NCBI GenBank assembly: GCA_045866215.1
Contig: AP035880.1
Span: 2,976,001 to 3,040,000 of the forward strand
Reading direction: 5' to 3'
DNA: 64,000 bases
Origin: Croceivirga sp009797885
Lineage (GTDB): Bacteria > Bacteroidota > Bacteroidia > Flavobacteriales > Flavobacteriaceae
Shown: positions 1 to 7,286 of the stretch, piece by piece
Position numbering within the stretch: the first letter of the stretch is position 1
Layout: every line of letters begins with the position of its first letter
Program-made: the position numbers and the translations under genes
Notes under the pieces: model-generated
Seen by the model: only the letters and a program-made list of their open reading frames with translations
Databases searched by the model: none
What the model was told of the DNA's origin: nothing

Positions 1-541
1 CAATCACCCAAACCAAGAGGGCCACTGGTAAAGCTCCCAAAGAGCCCAGTCCAACAATGGTGTTGTCAGATGCTAAGGTAGCATCGGTGAAATAGAGAAT
101 GGTAAAGAGTAAAACAAAAGTACCGGTCAATTCACATAAGAAATTAATGGATGTGTTCTTAATGGCAGGTGCGGTACAGAATACCCCCCTTTTGGTACCA
201 CCGTCCTCGGTGAGCTTGAAATGTTCAAAATGGGTCACCCATACCAAAAAGGCCCCTAATATGGCTCCAATAAATTGGGCCAGGATATATTTAGGGACAT
301 CATAGACGGAAAATTCCCCTGCAACCGCCAATCCAATGGTAACGGCAGGATTTATATGTGCGCCACTTATGGGACCTGCAACCACTACCCCAACGTAGAC
401 CGCGAGGGCCCATCCCGTTGTAATCACGATCCATCCGGAACCGTTGCCATAGGTTTTGTTCAGGGAGACATTGGCATTTACGCCACAGCCCAAAAACATG
501 AGCAAAAAAGTACCTACAATTTCAGCGATAAATGGGGTCAT
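1..541 (-). CDS. glpF: Aquaporin / glycerol uptake facilitator (MIP family), 3' end beyond the window
   Basis: The minus strand from the ATG at 541 reads open to the left edge, giving the first 180 residues of a membrane channel. It begins MTPFIAEIVGTFLLMFLGCG, the usual first helix of MIP channels, and carries the first half-helix signature HINPAVT at residues 62-68 (NPA 64-66). The second NPA box would lie outside the window. MIP proteins pass water or small polyols; the position 36 bp downstream of glycerol kinase on the same strand points to glycerol entry. The aquaporin versus facilitator choice cannot be settled without the second half. Confidence 0.88.
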   Translation of the reverse strand, partial: MTPFIAEIVGTFLLMFLGCGVNANVSLNKTYGNGSGWIVITTGWALAVYVGVVVAGPISGAHINPAVTIGLAVAGEFSVYDVPKYILAQFIGAILGAFLVWVTHFEHFKLTEDGGTKRGVFCTAPAIKNTSINFLCELTGTFVLLFTILYFTDATLASDNTIVGLGSLGALPVALLVWVI

Positions 542-577
542 GATAATTTTTTATTAAGGGTTGATAGTTGTTGCTGA

Positions 578-2071
578 CTAGTGCTCGGTCCAGTATTCCA
601 GTGCCTTTATGGCGCGATACCAACCAACAATTCCATGCGAAATCGCCTCCCTTTCATTAGTGGGTTGGAACTCAACATCGGTTTGCCAGATATCTTGGAT
701 CTCTTCTTGGTTTTCCCAAAAACCAACGGCCAATCCGGCCAAATAGGCCGCGCCCATAACCGTGGTCTCCACTATTTTTGGGCGAATGGTTTTGGTGTTC
801 AAAACATCTGCCTGGAACTGCATCAATAAATTGTTCACCGTGGCCCCACCATCAACACGTAGCTCTTTTATTGAAATACCGGAGTCTTTCTCCATGGCCT
901 TTAAAATATCCATGGTCTGGTAAGCAATGGAATCCAAAGCGGCCCTGGCGATATGGGCATCCGTACTGCCGCGGGTAAGCCCAAACAACGTCCCTTGGGC
1001 CTTTTGATTCCAATGGGGAGCGCCCAAACCTGCAAAGGCCGGAACAAAATAGACCCCATCGGAGTTTTCGACCGTGCCGACCAAAGGCTCCACATCTGCC
1101 GAGTTTTTTATGATTTTTAAGCTATCCCTCAACCATTGTACCACGGCCCCGGCTATAAAAATACTTCCCTCCAGGGCATAAGTGGTTTTTCCGTTTATTT
1201 TCCACGCTACGGTAGTAAGAAGGTTATTGTTGGATTTTGTGGGTTCGTTCCCAATGTTCATCAGCATAAAACAACCTGTGCCATATGTATTTTTGACCAT
1301 GCCCTTTTGGGTACACATTTGACCGAAAAGAGCGGCCTGCTGGTCCCCGGCAATACCGGCAATGGGAATTTTATGGGCAAAGAAATTTGGGCTGGTATGG
1401 CCATACACTTCACTGGATTGTTTTACTTGGGGCAACATACTCTTTGGAATCCCAAAAAGGTCTAAAAGGTCCGCATCCCAATCCATGGTGTTGATATTGA
1501 ATATCAGGGAACGCGAGGCATTGGTGACATCCGTTATATGTAGCTCCCCCTGCGTCATTTTCCAGATAAGCCAAGAGTCTATGGTCCCAAAAGCCAATTC
1601 CCCGGCCTGGGCCTTTTCCCTTGCCCCTTCCACATTATCCAGTATCCATTTTACTTTTGTTGCAGAAAAATAAGAGTCGATGACCAAGCCGGTTTTTTCA
1701 CGGATCATATCCGATTTACCAGCCTTTTTGAGTTCATCACAGTAATCCGAGGTCCGCTTGTCTTGCCAGACAATGGCATTGTAGATAGGTTCACTGGTTT
1801 TACGGTCCCATACAACGGCAGTTTCCCGCTGATTGGTAATGCCAATTGCAGCAATTTGCTCCCCTTTTAACCCTTTTTTGGTTACAGCTTCGGCGGCCAT
1901 ACCAGCCTGGGTTGACCAGATTTCTATGGGATCGTGTTCTACCCAACCCGGTTTTGGAAATATTTGCGTAAACTCCTTCTGTGATACGGACACAATGGTC
2001 CCTTGCTTATCAAAAACAACTGCCCTAGAACTGGTGGTACCCTGATCTAAAGCCAATACATATTCGGCCAT
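578..2071 (-). CDS. glpK: Glycerol kinase
   Basis: A 497-residue FGGY-family kinase that phosphorylates glycerol to sn-glycerol-3-phosphate in the cytoplasm. The N-terminus MAEYVLALDQGTTSSRAVVF is the typical ATP-binding start, with later GITNQRET, GTIDSWLIW, AGIAGDQQAALFGQ and LRVDGGATVNN blocks. Length matches the usual 495-505 residues. The frame stays open 20 codons upstream to 2131, but the conserved family start is the ATG at 2071. It is followed at 36 bp by the glycerol channel gene, so the pair is probably one glycerol uptake unit. Confidence 0.96.
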   Translation of the reverse strand: MAEYVLALDQGTTSSRAVVFDKQGTIVSVSQKEFTQIFPKPGWVEHDPIEIWSTQAGMAAEAVTKKGLKGEQIAAIGITNQRETAVVWDRKTSEPIYNAIVWQDKRTSDYCDELKKAGKSDMIREKTGLVIDSYFSATKVKWILDNVEGAREKAQAGELAFGTIDSWLIWKMTQGELHITDVTNASRSLIFNINTMDWDADLLDLFGIPKSMLPQVKQSSEVYGHTSPNFFAHKIPIAGIAGDQQAALFGQMCTQKGMVKNTYGTGCFMLMNIGNEPTKSNNNLLTTVAWKINGKTTYALEGSIFIAGAVVQWLRDSLKIIKNSADVEPLVGTVENSDGVYFVPAFAGLGAPHWNQKAQGTLFGLTRGSTDAHIARAALDSIAYQTMDILKAMEKDSGISIKELRVDGGATVNNLLMQFQADVLNTKTIRPKIVETTVMGAAYLAGLAVGFWENQEEIQDIWQTDVEFQPTNEREAISHGIVGWYRAIKALEYWTEH

Positions 2072-2136
2072 AGTTAAAAATGTTAGGGAATTTACTAAAA
2101 TAAATTGAGTAGTTTCAAGCTTTAAATTCAATAGGG

Positions 2137-2673
2137 GTGAATACGTATCTGATATTTCTTAGGGGGATAAACGTAAGTGGGCAAAAGAAAATAAAAATGG
2201 TGGACTTGAGGCAGGGGCTTGAGAAATTGGGCTTTAAGAAAGTGCGTACCTATATCCAAAGTGGTAATATAGTTTTGGAAACCCCCAGTACCGATCACAA
2301 AGGGATTGAGGCCGATATCAAAAATAGGATCAAAAATGATTTTGGCTTTGATGTTCCTGTTTTGCTCAAAACCATAACATCACTTCAAGAAATCCTTAGG
2401 GACAATCCTTTTAAGGAAGAAGCAGTGAAAAAGAACCTGTACTTTACCCTGTTGTACGAATCTCCTACAGAGGGATTGGTGGAAGAATTCAATAAACTAC
2501 ATTTTAAAAATGAAGACTTTCACATTGCAGCGCAATGTGTTTATTTGCATTGCAAACAGGGGGCGGGCAAGGCGAAATTAAACAATAATCTAATTGAGAA
2601 TAAACTTCGCCTTACGGCAACAACCCGGAACTTAAATACCATGCTAAAAATGATAGCATTGGCAGAGGCTTGA
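2137..2673 (+). CDS. DUF1697 family protein
   Basis: A 178-residue protein starting with GTG at 2137. The opening TYLIFLRGINVSGQKKIKM and the following block around IQSGNIVLE are the hallmark of DUF1697, a small cytoplasmic family of unknown biochemical role common in Bacteroidota and Firmicutes. Length fits the family (about 175-185). It is divergent from glpK and stands alone; no operon partner is evident. No in-frame ATG lies close by, and the GTG start places the conserved motif at the very N-terminus as expected. Confidence 0.85.
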   Translation: MNTYLIFLRGINVSGQKKIKMVDLRQGLEKLGFKKVRTYIQSGNIVLETPSTDHKGIEADIKNRIKNDFGFDVPVLLKTITSLQEILRDNPFKEEAVKKNLYFTLLYESPTEGLVEEFNKLHFKNEDFHIAAQCVYLHCKQGAGKAKLNNNLIENKLRLTATTRNLNTMLKMIALAEA

Positions 2674-2720
2674 ATCAATGGATTTAATGGTCAAAACTTA
2701 GGTTGGCATAGCACCTAAGT

Positions 2721-3194
2721 TTAGTTGAGCTCCCATATCTTAAAATTCAAAACGGTTGCAAAAGTGACCCAGACCAAATAAGGCACCATGAGATAGGCCG
2801 CTTTTTTGCTCACCACCAAAAACCACTTAATGGTAAGGACAATCAAAACCAAAAGGGTTAGGATTACAAATAGGGCTGCCAAAGGGTTCTTAAGGCCAAA
2901 AAAGATGATACTCCATAGGGCGTTCAACAATAACTGAAACCCAAAATGGTACATGGCCGTTTTTACCCAGAGATGATAAAAGCCCTTGGACCAAACTATT
3001 CCTGCCGCTATTCCCATAAGGATATACAGGACGGTCCAAACAGGGGCAAACAACCAATTTGGGGGATTAAAACTGGGCTTGTTCAGTGTCAAATACCAGT
3101 CGTTCACGGAGCTTTGGGTCGCAAAGCTCGAAAGAAAGCCTATTAACAGGCATGCTCCTATGCAAATGGCTATTTTTAGAACGGTTTTTCTCAC
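2721..3194 (-). CDS. tspO: TspO/MBR family membrane protein
   Basis: A five-helix tryptophan-rich sensory protein. The signature WYLTLNKPSFNPPNWLFAPV, then WTVLYILMGIAAG, identifies TspO/MBR proteins, which bind porphyrins and related ligands. The GTG at 3194 (VRKTVLKIAICIGACL) gives 157 residues, the usual family length; an ATG at 3239 would add 15 residues including a Cys and would place the start inside the divergent mvaD promoter region. The 3' end converges with the DUF1697 gene. Confidence 0.88.
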   Translation of the reverse strand: MRKTVLKIAICIGACLLIGFLSSFATQSSVNDWYLTLNKPSFNPPNWLFAPVWTVLYILMGIAAGIVWSKGFYHLWVKTAMYHFGFQLLLNALWSIIFFGLKNPLAALFVILTLLVLIVLTIKWFLVVSKKAAYLMVPYLVWVTFATVLNFKIWELN

Positions 3195-3254
3195 AGTAGT
3201 TGGATTCCTACTAAAATAACAATTTAAACCAGATTCCAAACTTTGGGCAAGCCT

Positions 3255-3262
3255 TATCTTTG
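3255..3262 (+). promoter_or_regulatory. Putative -7 element for the mevalonate operon
   Basis: TATCTTTG matches the Bacteroidota -7 consensus TAnnTTTG. It lies 15 bp before the ATG at 3278, so the transcript would have a very short leader. A good -33 TTTG at normal spacing was not seen. Confidence 0.45.
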
Positions 3263-3277
3263 TCCAAAGCTTATTTC

Positions 3278-4372
3278 ATGATGGAAAAGGATTTTGTACC
3301 GACCCAAAATCTCGTTTATCCTTTGGAGGGAACAGTAGGGTGGAAAGCTCCGAGCAATATCGCTTTGGTGAAGTATTGGGGAAAAAAACCACATCAAATA
3401 CCAGCAAACCCCTCCATTAGTTTTACCTTGGATGCTTCCGCTACAAGAACCTTCTTGAAATTTAGAAGGATGGACGAGGCCAAGGAAGCCTTTTCATTTG
3501 ACTTTCGCTTTGAAGGCAAGGCCAAGGATAGCTTTAAACCTAAGATTGCTACTTTTTTAGGGCGAATTGAAACATATCTTCCTTTTTTAAGGCACTATCA
3601 TTTGGAAATTGAAAGCTCCAATTCTTTTCCCCATAGTAGTGGAATTGCATCATCGGCCAGTGGAATGGCTGCTTTGGCGCTCTGTTTACTAGAGTTGGAA
3701 CGCCTGGCAAATCCGGAAATGACCTTGGAGGATTTTAAACAAAAAGCTTCTTTCCTGGCCCGTTTGGGTTCTGGAAGTGCCTGCAGGAGCATAGGGGGCA
3801 GCTTAATTCAATGGGGAAGTACACCCGGCCTATCAGGCAGTTCGGATTTGTACGGAATTCCATACCCCTATGAGGTCCACCCCAACTTCAATAATTTTCA
3901 TGACACCATTTTATTGGTACACAAAGGCCAAAAAACGGTAAGCAGTTCCGTGGGCCATGGACTTATGAAAGGACACCCATTTGCCGATAACAGATTTCAG
4001 CAGGCCCATGAAAACCTTAAAAAACTACGGCCCATTTTTAAAGAGGGGGACCTGGAATCGTTTATCGCTATTGTCGAAAGCGAGGCATTGACATTACATG
4101 CCATGATGATGACGAGTCAACCTTATTTTATACTGATGTTGCCCAATACCCTGGAAATCATCAATAGAATTTGGCAATTCCGAAAGGAAACGGGAACGGC
4201 TATTTGCTTTACATTGGATGCAGGGGCCAATGTACATGTACTATATCCGGAATCTGAGAAGACGAAATGCATTCAATTTATTCAGAATGAATTGGTTGCC
4301 TACTGCGAAAACGGACACTATATTTGCGATCGTATTGGAAAAGGGGCTCAAAGAATTTCAACATCTTTGTGA
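3278..4372 (+). CDS. mvaD: Diphosphomevalonate decarboxylase
   Basis: A 364-residue GHMP-superfamily enzyme that converts mevalonate diphosphate to isopentenyl diphosphate with ATP. Diagnostic blocks are KAPSNIALVKYWGKKPHQIP, NPSISFTLDAS, the glycine/serine-rich ATP loop SSGIASSASGMAALALCLLE, the GSGSACRSIGGS segment and the late FTLDAGANVHVLYP. An open TTG start at 3260 precedes the -7 element's expected start site, so the ATG at 3278 is preferred. It is first in a run with a mevalonate-kinase-like gene and a prenyltransferase, consistent with isoprenoid supply by the mevalonate route. Confidence 0.95.
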   Translation: MMEKDFVPTQNLVYPLEGTVGWKAPSNIALVKYWGKKPHQIPANPSISFTLDASATRTFLKFRRMDEAKEAFSFDFRFEGKAKDSFKPKIATFLGRIETYLPFLRHYHLEIESSNSFPHSSGIASSASGMAALALCLLELERLANPEMTLEDFKQKASFLARLGSGSACRSIGGSLIQWGSTPGLSGSSDLYGIPYPYEVHPNFNNFHDTILLVHKGQKTVSSSVGHGLMKGHPFADNRFQQAHENLKKLRPIFKEGDLESFIAIVESEALTLHAMMMTSQPYFILMLPNTLEIINRIWQFRKETGTAICFTLDAGANVHVLYPESEKTKCIQFIQNELVAYCENGHYICDRIGKGAQRISTSL

Positions 4373-4471
4373 TACGTATTTAAGTAGGTCAACGTTATTT
4401 AAGGGCTTTAAGCTTAATTTTTCATAAAATTGTTGACTGGGAGATTAGGTTTGTTTACTTTTATCAATACA

Positions 4472-5422
4472 ATGGTTGAACAAAATAAAATGAAAGGACC
4501 ATTATTTTATTCGAAAATCCTGCTTTTTGGGGAGTATGGCATCATAAAGGACTCCAAAGGGCTCTCCATCCCATACAATTTCTTCAAAGGGGCACTAAAG
4601 TCTGATGGGAAACCATCACCCGAAGCACTTAAGTCGAATGAGGCATTACGGGCTTTTGCGGTCCACCTTGCCAAAATTCAATCCAAAGGTGTGGTTTCTT
4701 TTGATTTGGAAGCCCTTGACAAGGATATTTCCGAGGGAATGTATTTTGATAGTTCCATTCCCCAGGGGTATGGTATTGGAAGTAGCGGGGCGTTGGTAGC
4801 TGCCGTTTATGATAAGTATGCTAAAGATAAAATTACCGTTCTTGAGAACCTGACAAGGGAAAAGCTCTTGAAACTCAAAAGGATTTTTGGGGAGATGGAG
4901 TCCTTCTTTCATGGAAAGTCCTCAGGATTGGATCCGTTGAACAGTTATTTGAGTTTACCCATTCTGATCAACTCAAAGGACAATATTGAATCTACAAGTC
5001 TGCCGTCCCAGAACAAGGAAGGTAAGGGAGCGGTTTTTCTATTGGATAGTGGCATTACGGGCGAAACTGCCCCTATGGTCCAGATTTTTATGGAGAAGAT
5101 GAAACAGGAAGGGTTCAGAAACGTGATTAAGGATAAATTTATAAAGCACACGGACGCTTGTGTGGACCACTTTTTAAAGGGGGATATCAAAGGGCTTTTT
5201 GGCCACGTGAAACAACTTTCACATGTGGTTTTGGACCACTTTAAGCCAATGATTCCACAACAATTTCACCATCTCTGGAAAAAGGGGATCGAATCCAATA
5301 CGTATTATTTAAAATTGTGTGGCTCTGGTGGTGGTGGCTATATATTGGGTTTCACCGAAGATATTGACAGGGCCAGAAAGGAACTTGAAGGACACAAATT
5401 GGAAGTGGTGTACAACTTCTAA
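4472..5422 (+). CDS. Mevalonate kinase-like GHMP kinase
   Basis: A GHMP kinase of about 316 residues. The N-terminal block GPLFYSKILLFGEYGIIKDS, the ATP loop PQGYGIGSSGALVAAVYDKY, SSGLDPLNSYL and the C-terminal CGSGGGGYILGF fit the flavobacterial mevalonate kinase group. The start could be the ATG at 4472 or 4490; an upstream TTG at 4430 seems less likely. It lies 99 bp after mvaD and 8 bp before the prenyltransferase, so it very likely works in the same pathway. Whether it acts on mevalonate or phosphomevalonate cannot be read from sequence alone. Confidence 0.85.
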   Translation: MVEQNKMKGPLFYSKILLFGEYGIIKDSKGLSIPYNFFKGALKSDGKPSPEALKSNEALRAFAVHLAKIQSKGVVSFDLEALDKDISEGMYFDSSIPQGYGIGSSGALVAAVYDKYAKDKITVLENLTREKLLKLKRIFGEMESFFHGKSSGLDPLNSYLSLPILINSKDNIESTSLPSQNKEGKGAVFLLDSGITGETAPMVQIFMEKMKQEGFRNVIKDKFIKHTDACVDHFLKGDIKGLFGHVKQLSHVVLDHFKPMIPQQFHHLWKKGIESNTYYLKLCGSGGGGYILGFTEDIDRARKELEGHKLEVVYNF

Positions 5423-5430
5423 ATTTTAAA

Positions 5431-6336
5431 ATGCTTAGTAGAAAAAATAGGCTCTTGCTCTTTAAGCTTTTGAGCTTGTTCTCCGTGGTTAGGGGATATA
5501 ATATTCTGGTAATCACCCTTGCCCAGTATCTGGCTTCCATTTACATATTGGCTCCTGATCTACAACTTAGGAAAGTGGTCTTTGATCTTAATCTTTTTTT
5601 GATCGTAACGGCCTCTGCCCTTGTTATAGCTTCAGGTTACATCATCAATAATTTTTATGATGCTGAAAAGGATTTGATCAATAAACCTACAAAAAGTATG
5701 CTGGACCGTTTGGTAAGCCAGCGATTTAAACTTACCACATATTTCATCCTGAATTTTGTTGCCGTTATTGCCGCCAGTTATATTTCATTCAGGGCAGTTT
5801 TCTTTTTTGCGGCCTATATTTTTGGGATATGGTTTTATTCCCATAAACTCAAGCGTATTCCATTCCTGGGCAATTTAGTGTCCGCTACACTTTCCATTGC
5901 CCCTTTCTTTGTGGTGTTTGTGTATTACAGAAATTTCGAAACCGTTATTTTTATTCATGCCCTTTATTTGTTCCTTCTAATTTTAGCTCGAGAGCTTATT
6001 AAGGATTTGGAGAGTATGGCCGGGGACATGGCACAGGGCTATCAAACCATACCCATTTTATACGGCCCAAAAGTTGCCAAGATCCTTATTGCCTTCTTGA
6101 TAGTTTTGACATTGGTTCCGACTTACTTGTTGATTTACGTTTTTGATGTGGGCCATATGTCCTTTTATTTTGTTGCAGCCGGAATTCTACTTTTAGTGTT
6201 TCTGGTCCTGTTGGGAAAATCAGATGTAAAGATGCACTATGTATGGCTTCACAACATACTTAAATTTATTATTGTAGGAGGGGTTTTCAGTATCTTGTTG
6301 ATTGATGTGGATGTCGTCTTAAATCGGATTTTATAA
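5431..6336 (+). CDS. UbiA-family prenyltransferase
   Basis: A 301-residue membrane protein with about eight hydrophobic segments. The first aspartate-rich motif is NNFYDAEKD at residues 73-81 and the second is the RELIKDLESMAGD region near 190-200, where Mg2+ and prenyl diphosphate bind. Flavobacterial relatives are usually annotated as geranylgeranylglycerol-phosphate geranylgeranyltransferase-like. It follows the mevalonate kinase gene by 8 bp and overlaps the next start by one base (TAATG). The acceptor substrate is not predictable from the sequence. Confidence 0.88.
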   Translation: MLSRKNRLLLFKLLSLFSVVRGYNILVITLAQYLASIYILAPDLQLRKVVFDLNLFLIVTASALVIASGYIINNFYDAEKDLINKPTKSMLDRLVSQRFKLTTYFILNFVAVIAASYISFRAVFFFAAYIFGIWFYSHKLKRIPFLGNLVSATLSIAPFFVVFVYYRNFETVIFIHALYLFLLILARELIKDLESMAGDMAQGYQTIPILYGPKVAKILIAFLIVLTLVPTYLLIYVFDVGHMSFYFVAAGILLLVFLVLLGKSDVKMHYVWLHNILKFIIVGGVFSILLIDVDVVLNRIL

Positions 6337-7286
6337 TGGATAATAAGTTACATGTGGCATTGGCCCAAATTACACCGGTTTGGCTGAACAAAGGGGCAAC
6401 CATAGGAAAAATAGAAGCAACCATTACGGAAGCTTCCAAGAATGGAAGTGAGCTTATCGTTTTTGGTGAAGCATTGTTGCCAGGCTATCCTTTTTGGTTG
6501 GCCTACACAGAAGGGGCGGCTTGGAATTTGGAGGTGAACAAAGAACTGCATGCCCACTATGTGGCGAATTCCATACAAATTGAAGCTGGGGATTTGGATT
6601 CCATTTGCCTGTTGGGCAAAGAACACTCCATGGCAATCTATTTGGGTATTATGGAGCGGGCCAAAGACCGTGGCGGACATAGTATCTATGCTTCCTTGGT
6701 GTACATTGACCCTCAGGGGGAAATAAAGTCTGTACACCGAAAGCTACAACCAACCTATGATGAACGCTTAACATGGGCCCCAGGCGATGGTCATGGTCTG
6801 CAGGTGCATCCCCTAAAACAATTCACGGTCGGAGGGCTCAATTGCTGGGAAAACTGGATGCCCCTTCCAAGGGCGGCACTTTACGGTTTGGGAGAGAACC
6901 TCCATATAGCCGTGTGGCCTGGAAGCGACCACAACACAAAGGATATTACCCGGTTTATTGCCAGGGAGTCCCGTAGTTACGTGGTCTCGGTCTCCTCACT
7001 GATGAAAAAAGCCGATTTTCCCGCGGACACCCCACATTTGGATAAAATTTTGGAAAAAGCCCCCAATGTTTTAGCCAATGGGGGTTCCTGTATTGCTGGT
7101 CCCAATGGGGAATGGGTAGTGGAGCCCATAGTGGACAAAGAGGGAATTTTTTACCAAACCATCGATTTTAAAAGGGTATTGGAAGAGCATCAGAATTTTG
7201 ATCCGGTCGGACATTATTCCAGACCGGATGTGACCCAGCTCATTGTAAATCGAGAGCGGCAATCAACGGTCCATTTTAAGGATTAG
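6336..7286 (+). CDS. Carbon-nitrogen hydrolase, nitrilase branch
   Basis: A 316-residue cytoplasmic enzyme with the catalytic triad of the nitrilase superfamily: Glu45 in VFGEALLPGYP, Lys136 in VHRKLQPTYDE and Cys170 in GGLNCWENWMPLPR. The LLPGYPFW and CWENWMPLPR blocks are typical of the nitrilase/aliphatic nitrile hydratase branch rather than of amidases. Its start codon overlaps the prenyltransferase stop, so it is translated from the same transcript; why a nitrilase is tied to isoprenoid genes is unknown. The 3' end overlaps by 4 bp the convergent S9 peptidase gene. The natural substrate is open. Confidence 0.88.
   Translation: MDNKLHVALAQITPVWLNKGATIGKIEATITEASKNGSELIVFGEALLPGYPFWLAYTEGAAWNLEVNKELHAHYVANSIQIEAGDLDSICLLGKEHSMAIYLGIMERAKDRGGHSIYASLVYIDPQGEIKSVHRKLQPTYDERLTWAPGDGHGLQVHPLKQFTVGGLNCWENWMPLPRAALYGLGENLHIAVWPGSDHNTKDITRFIARESRSYVVSVSSLMKKADFPADTPHLDKILEKAPNVLANGGSCIAGPNGEWVVEPIVDKEGIFYQTIDFKRVLEEHQNFDPVGHYSRPDVTQLIVNRERQSTVHFKD

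Noticed and set aside
1..577. Plus-strand open frames over the left edge
   Set aside because: They are shadows of the minus-strand aquaporin gene, whose NPA motif and helices are clear.
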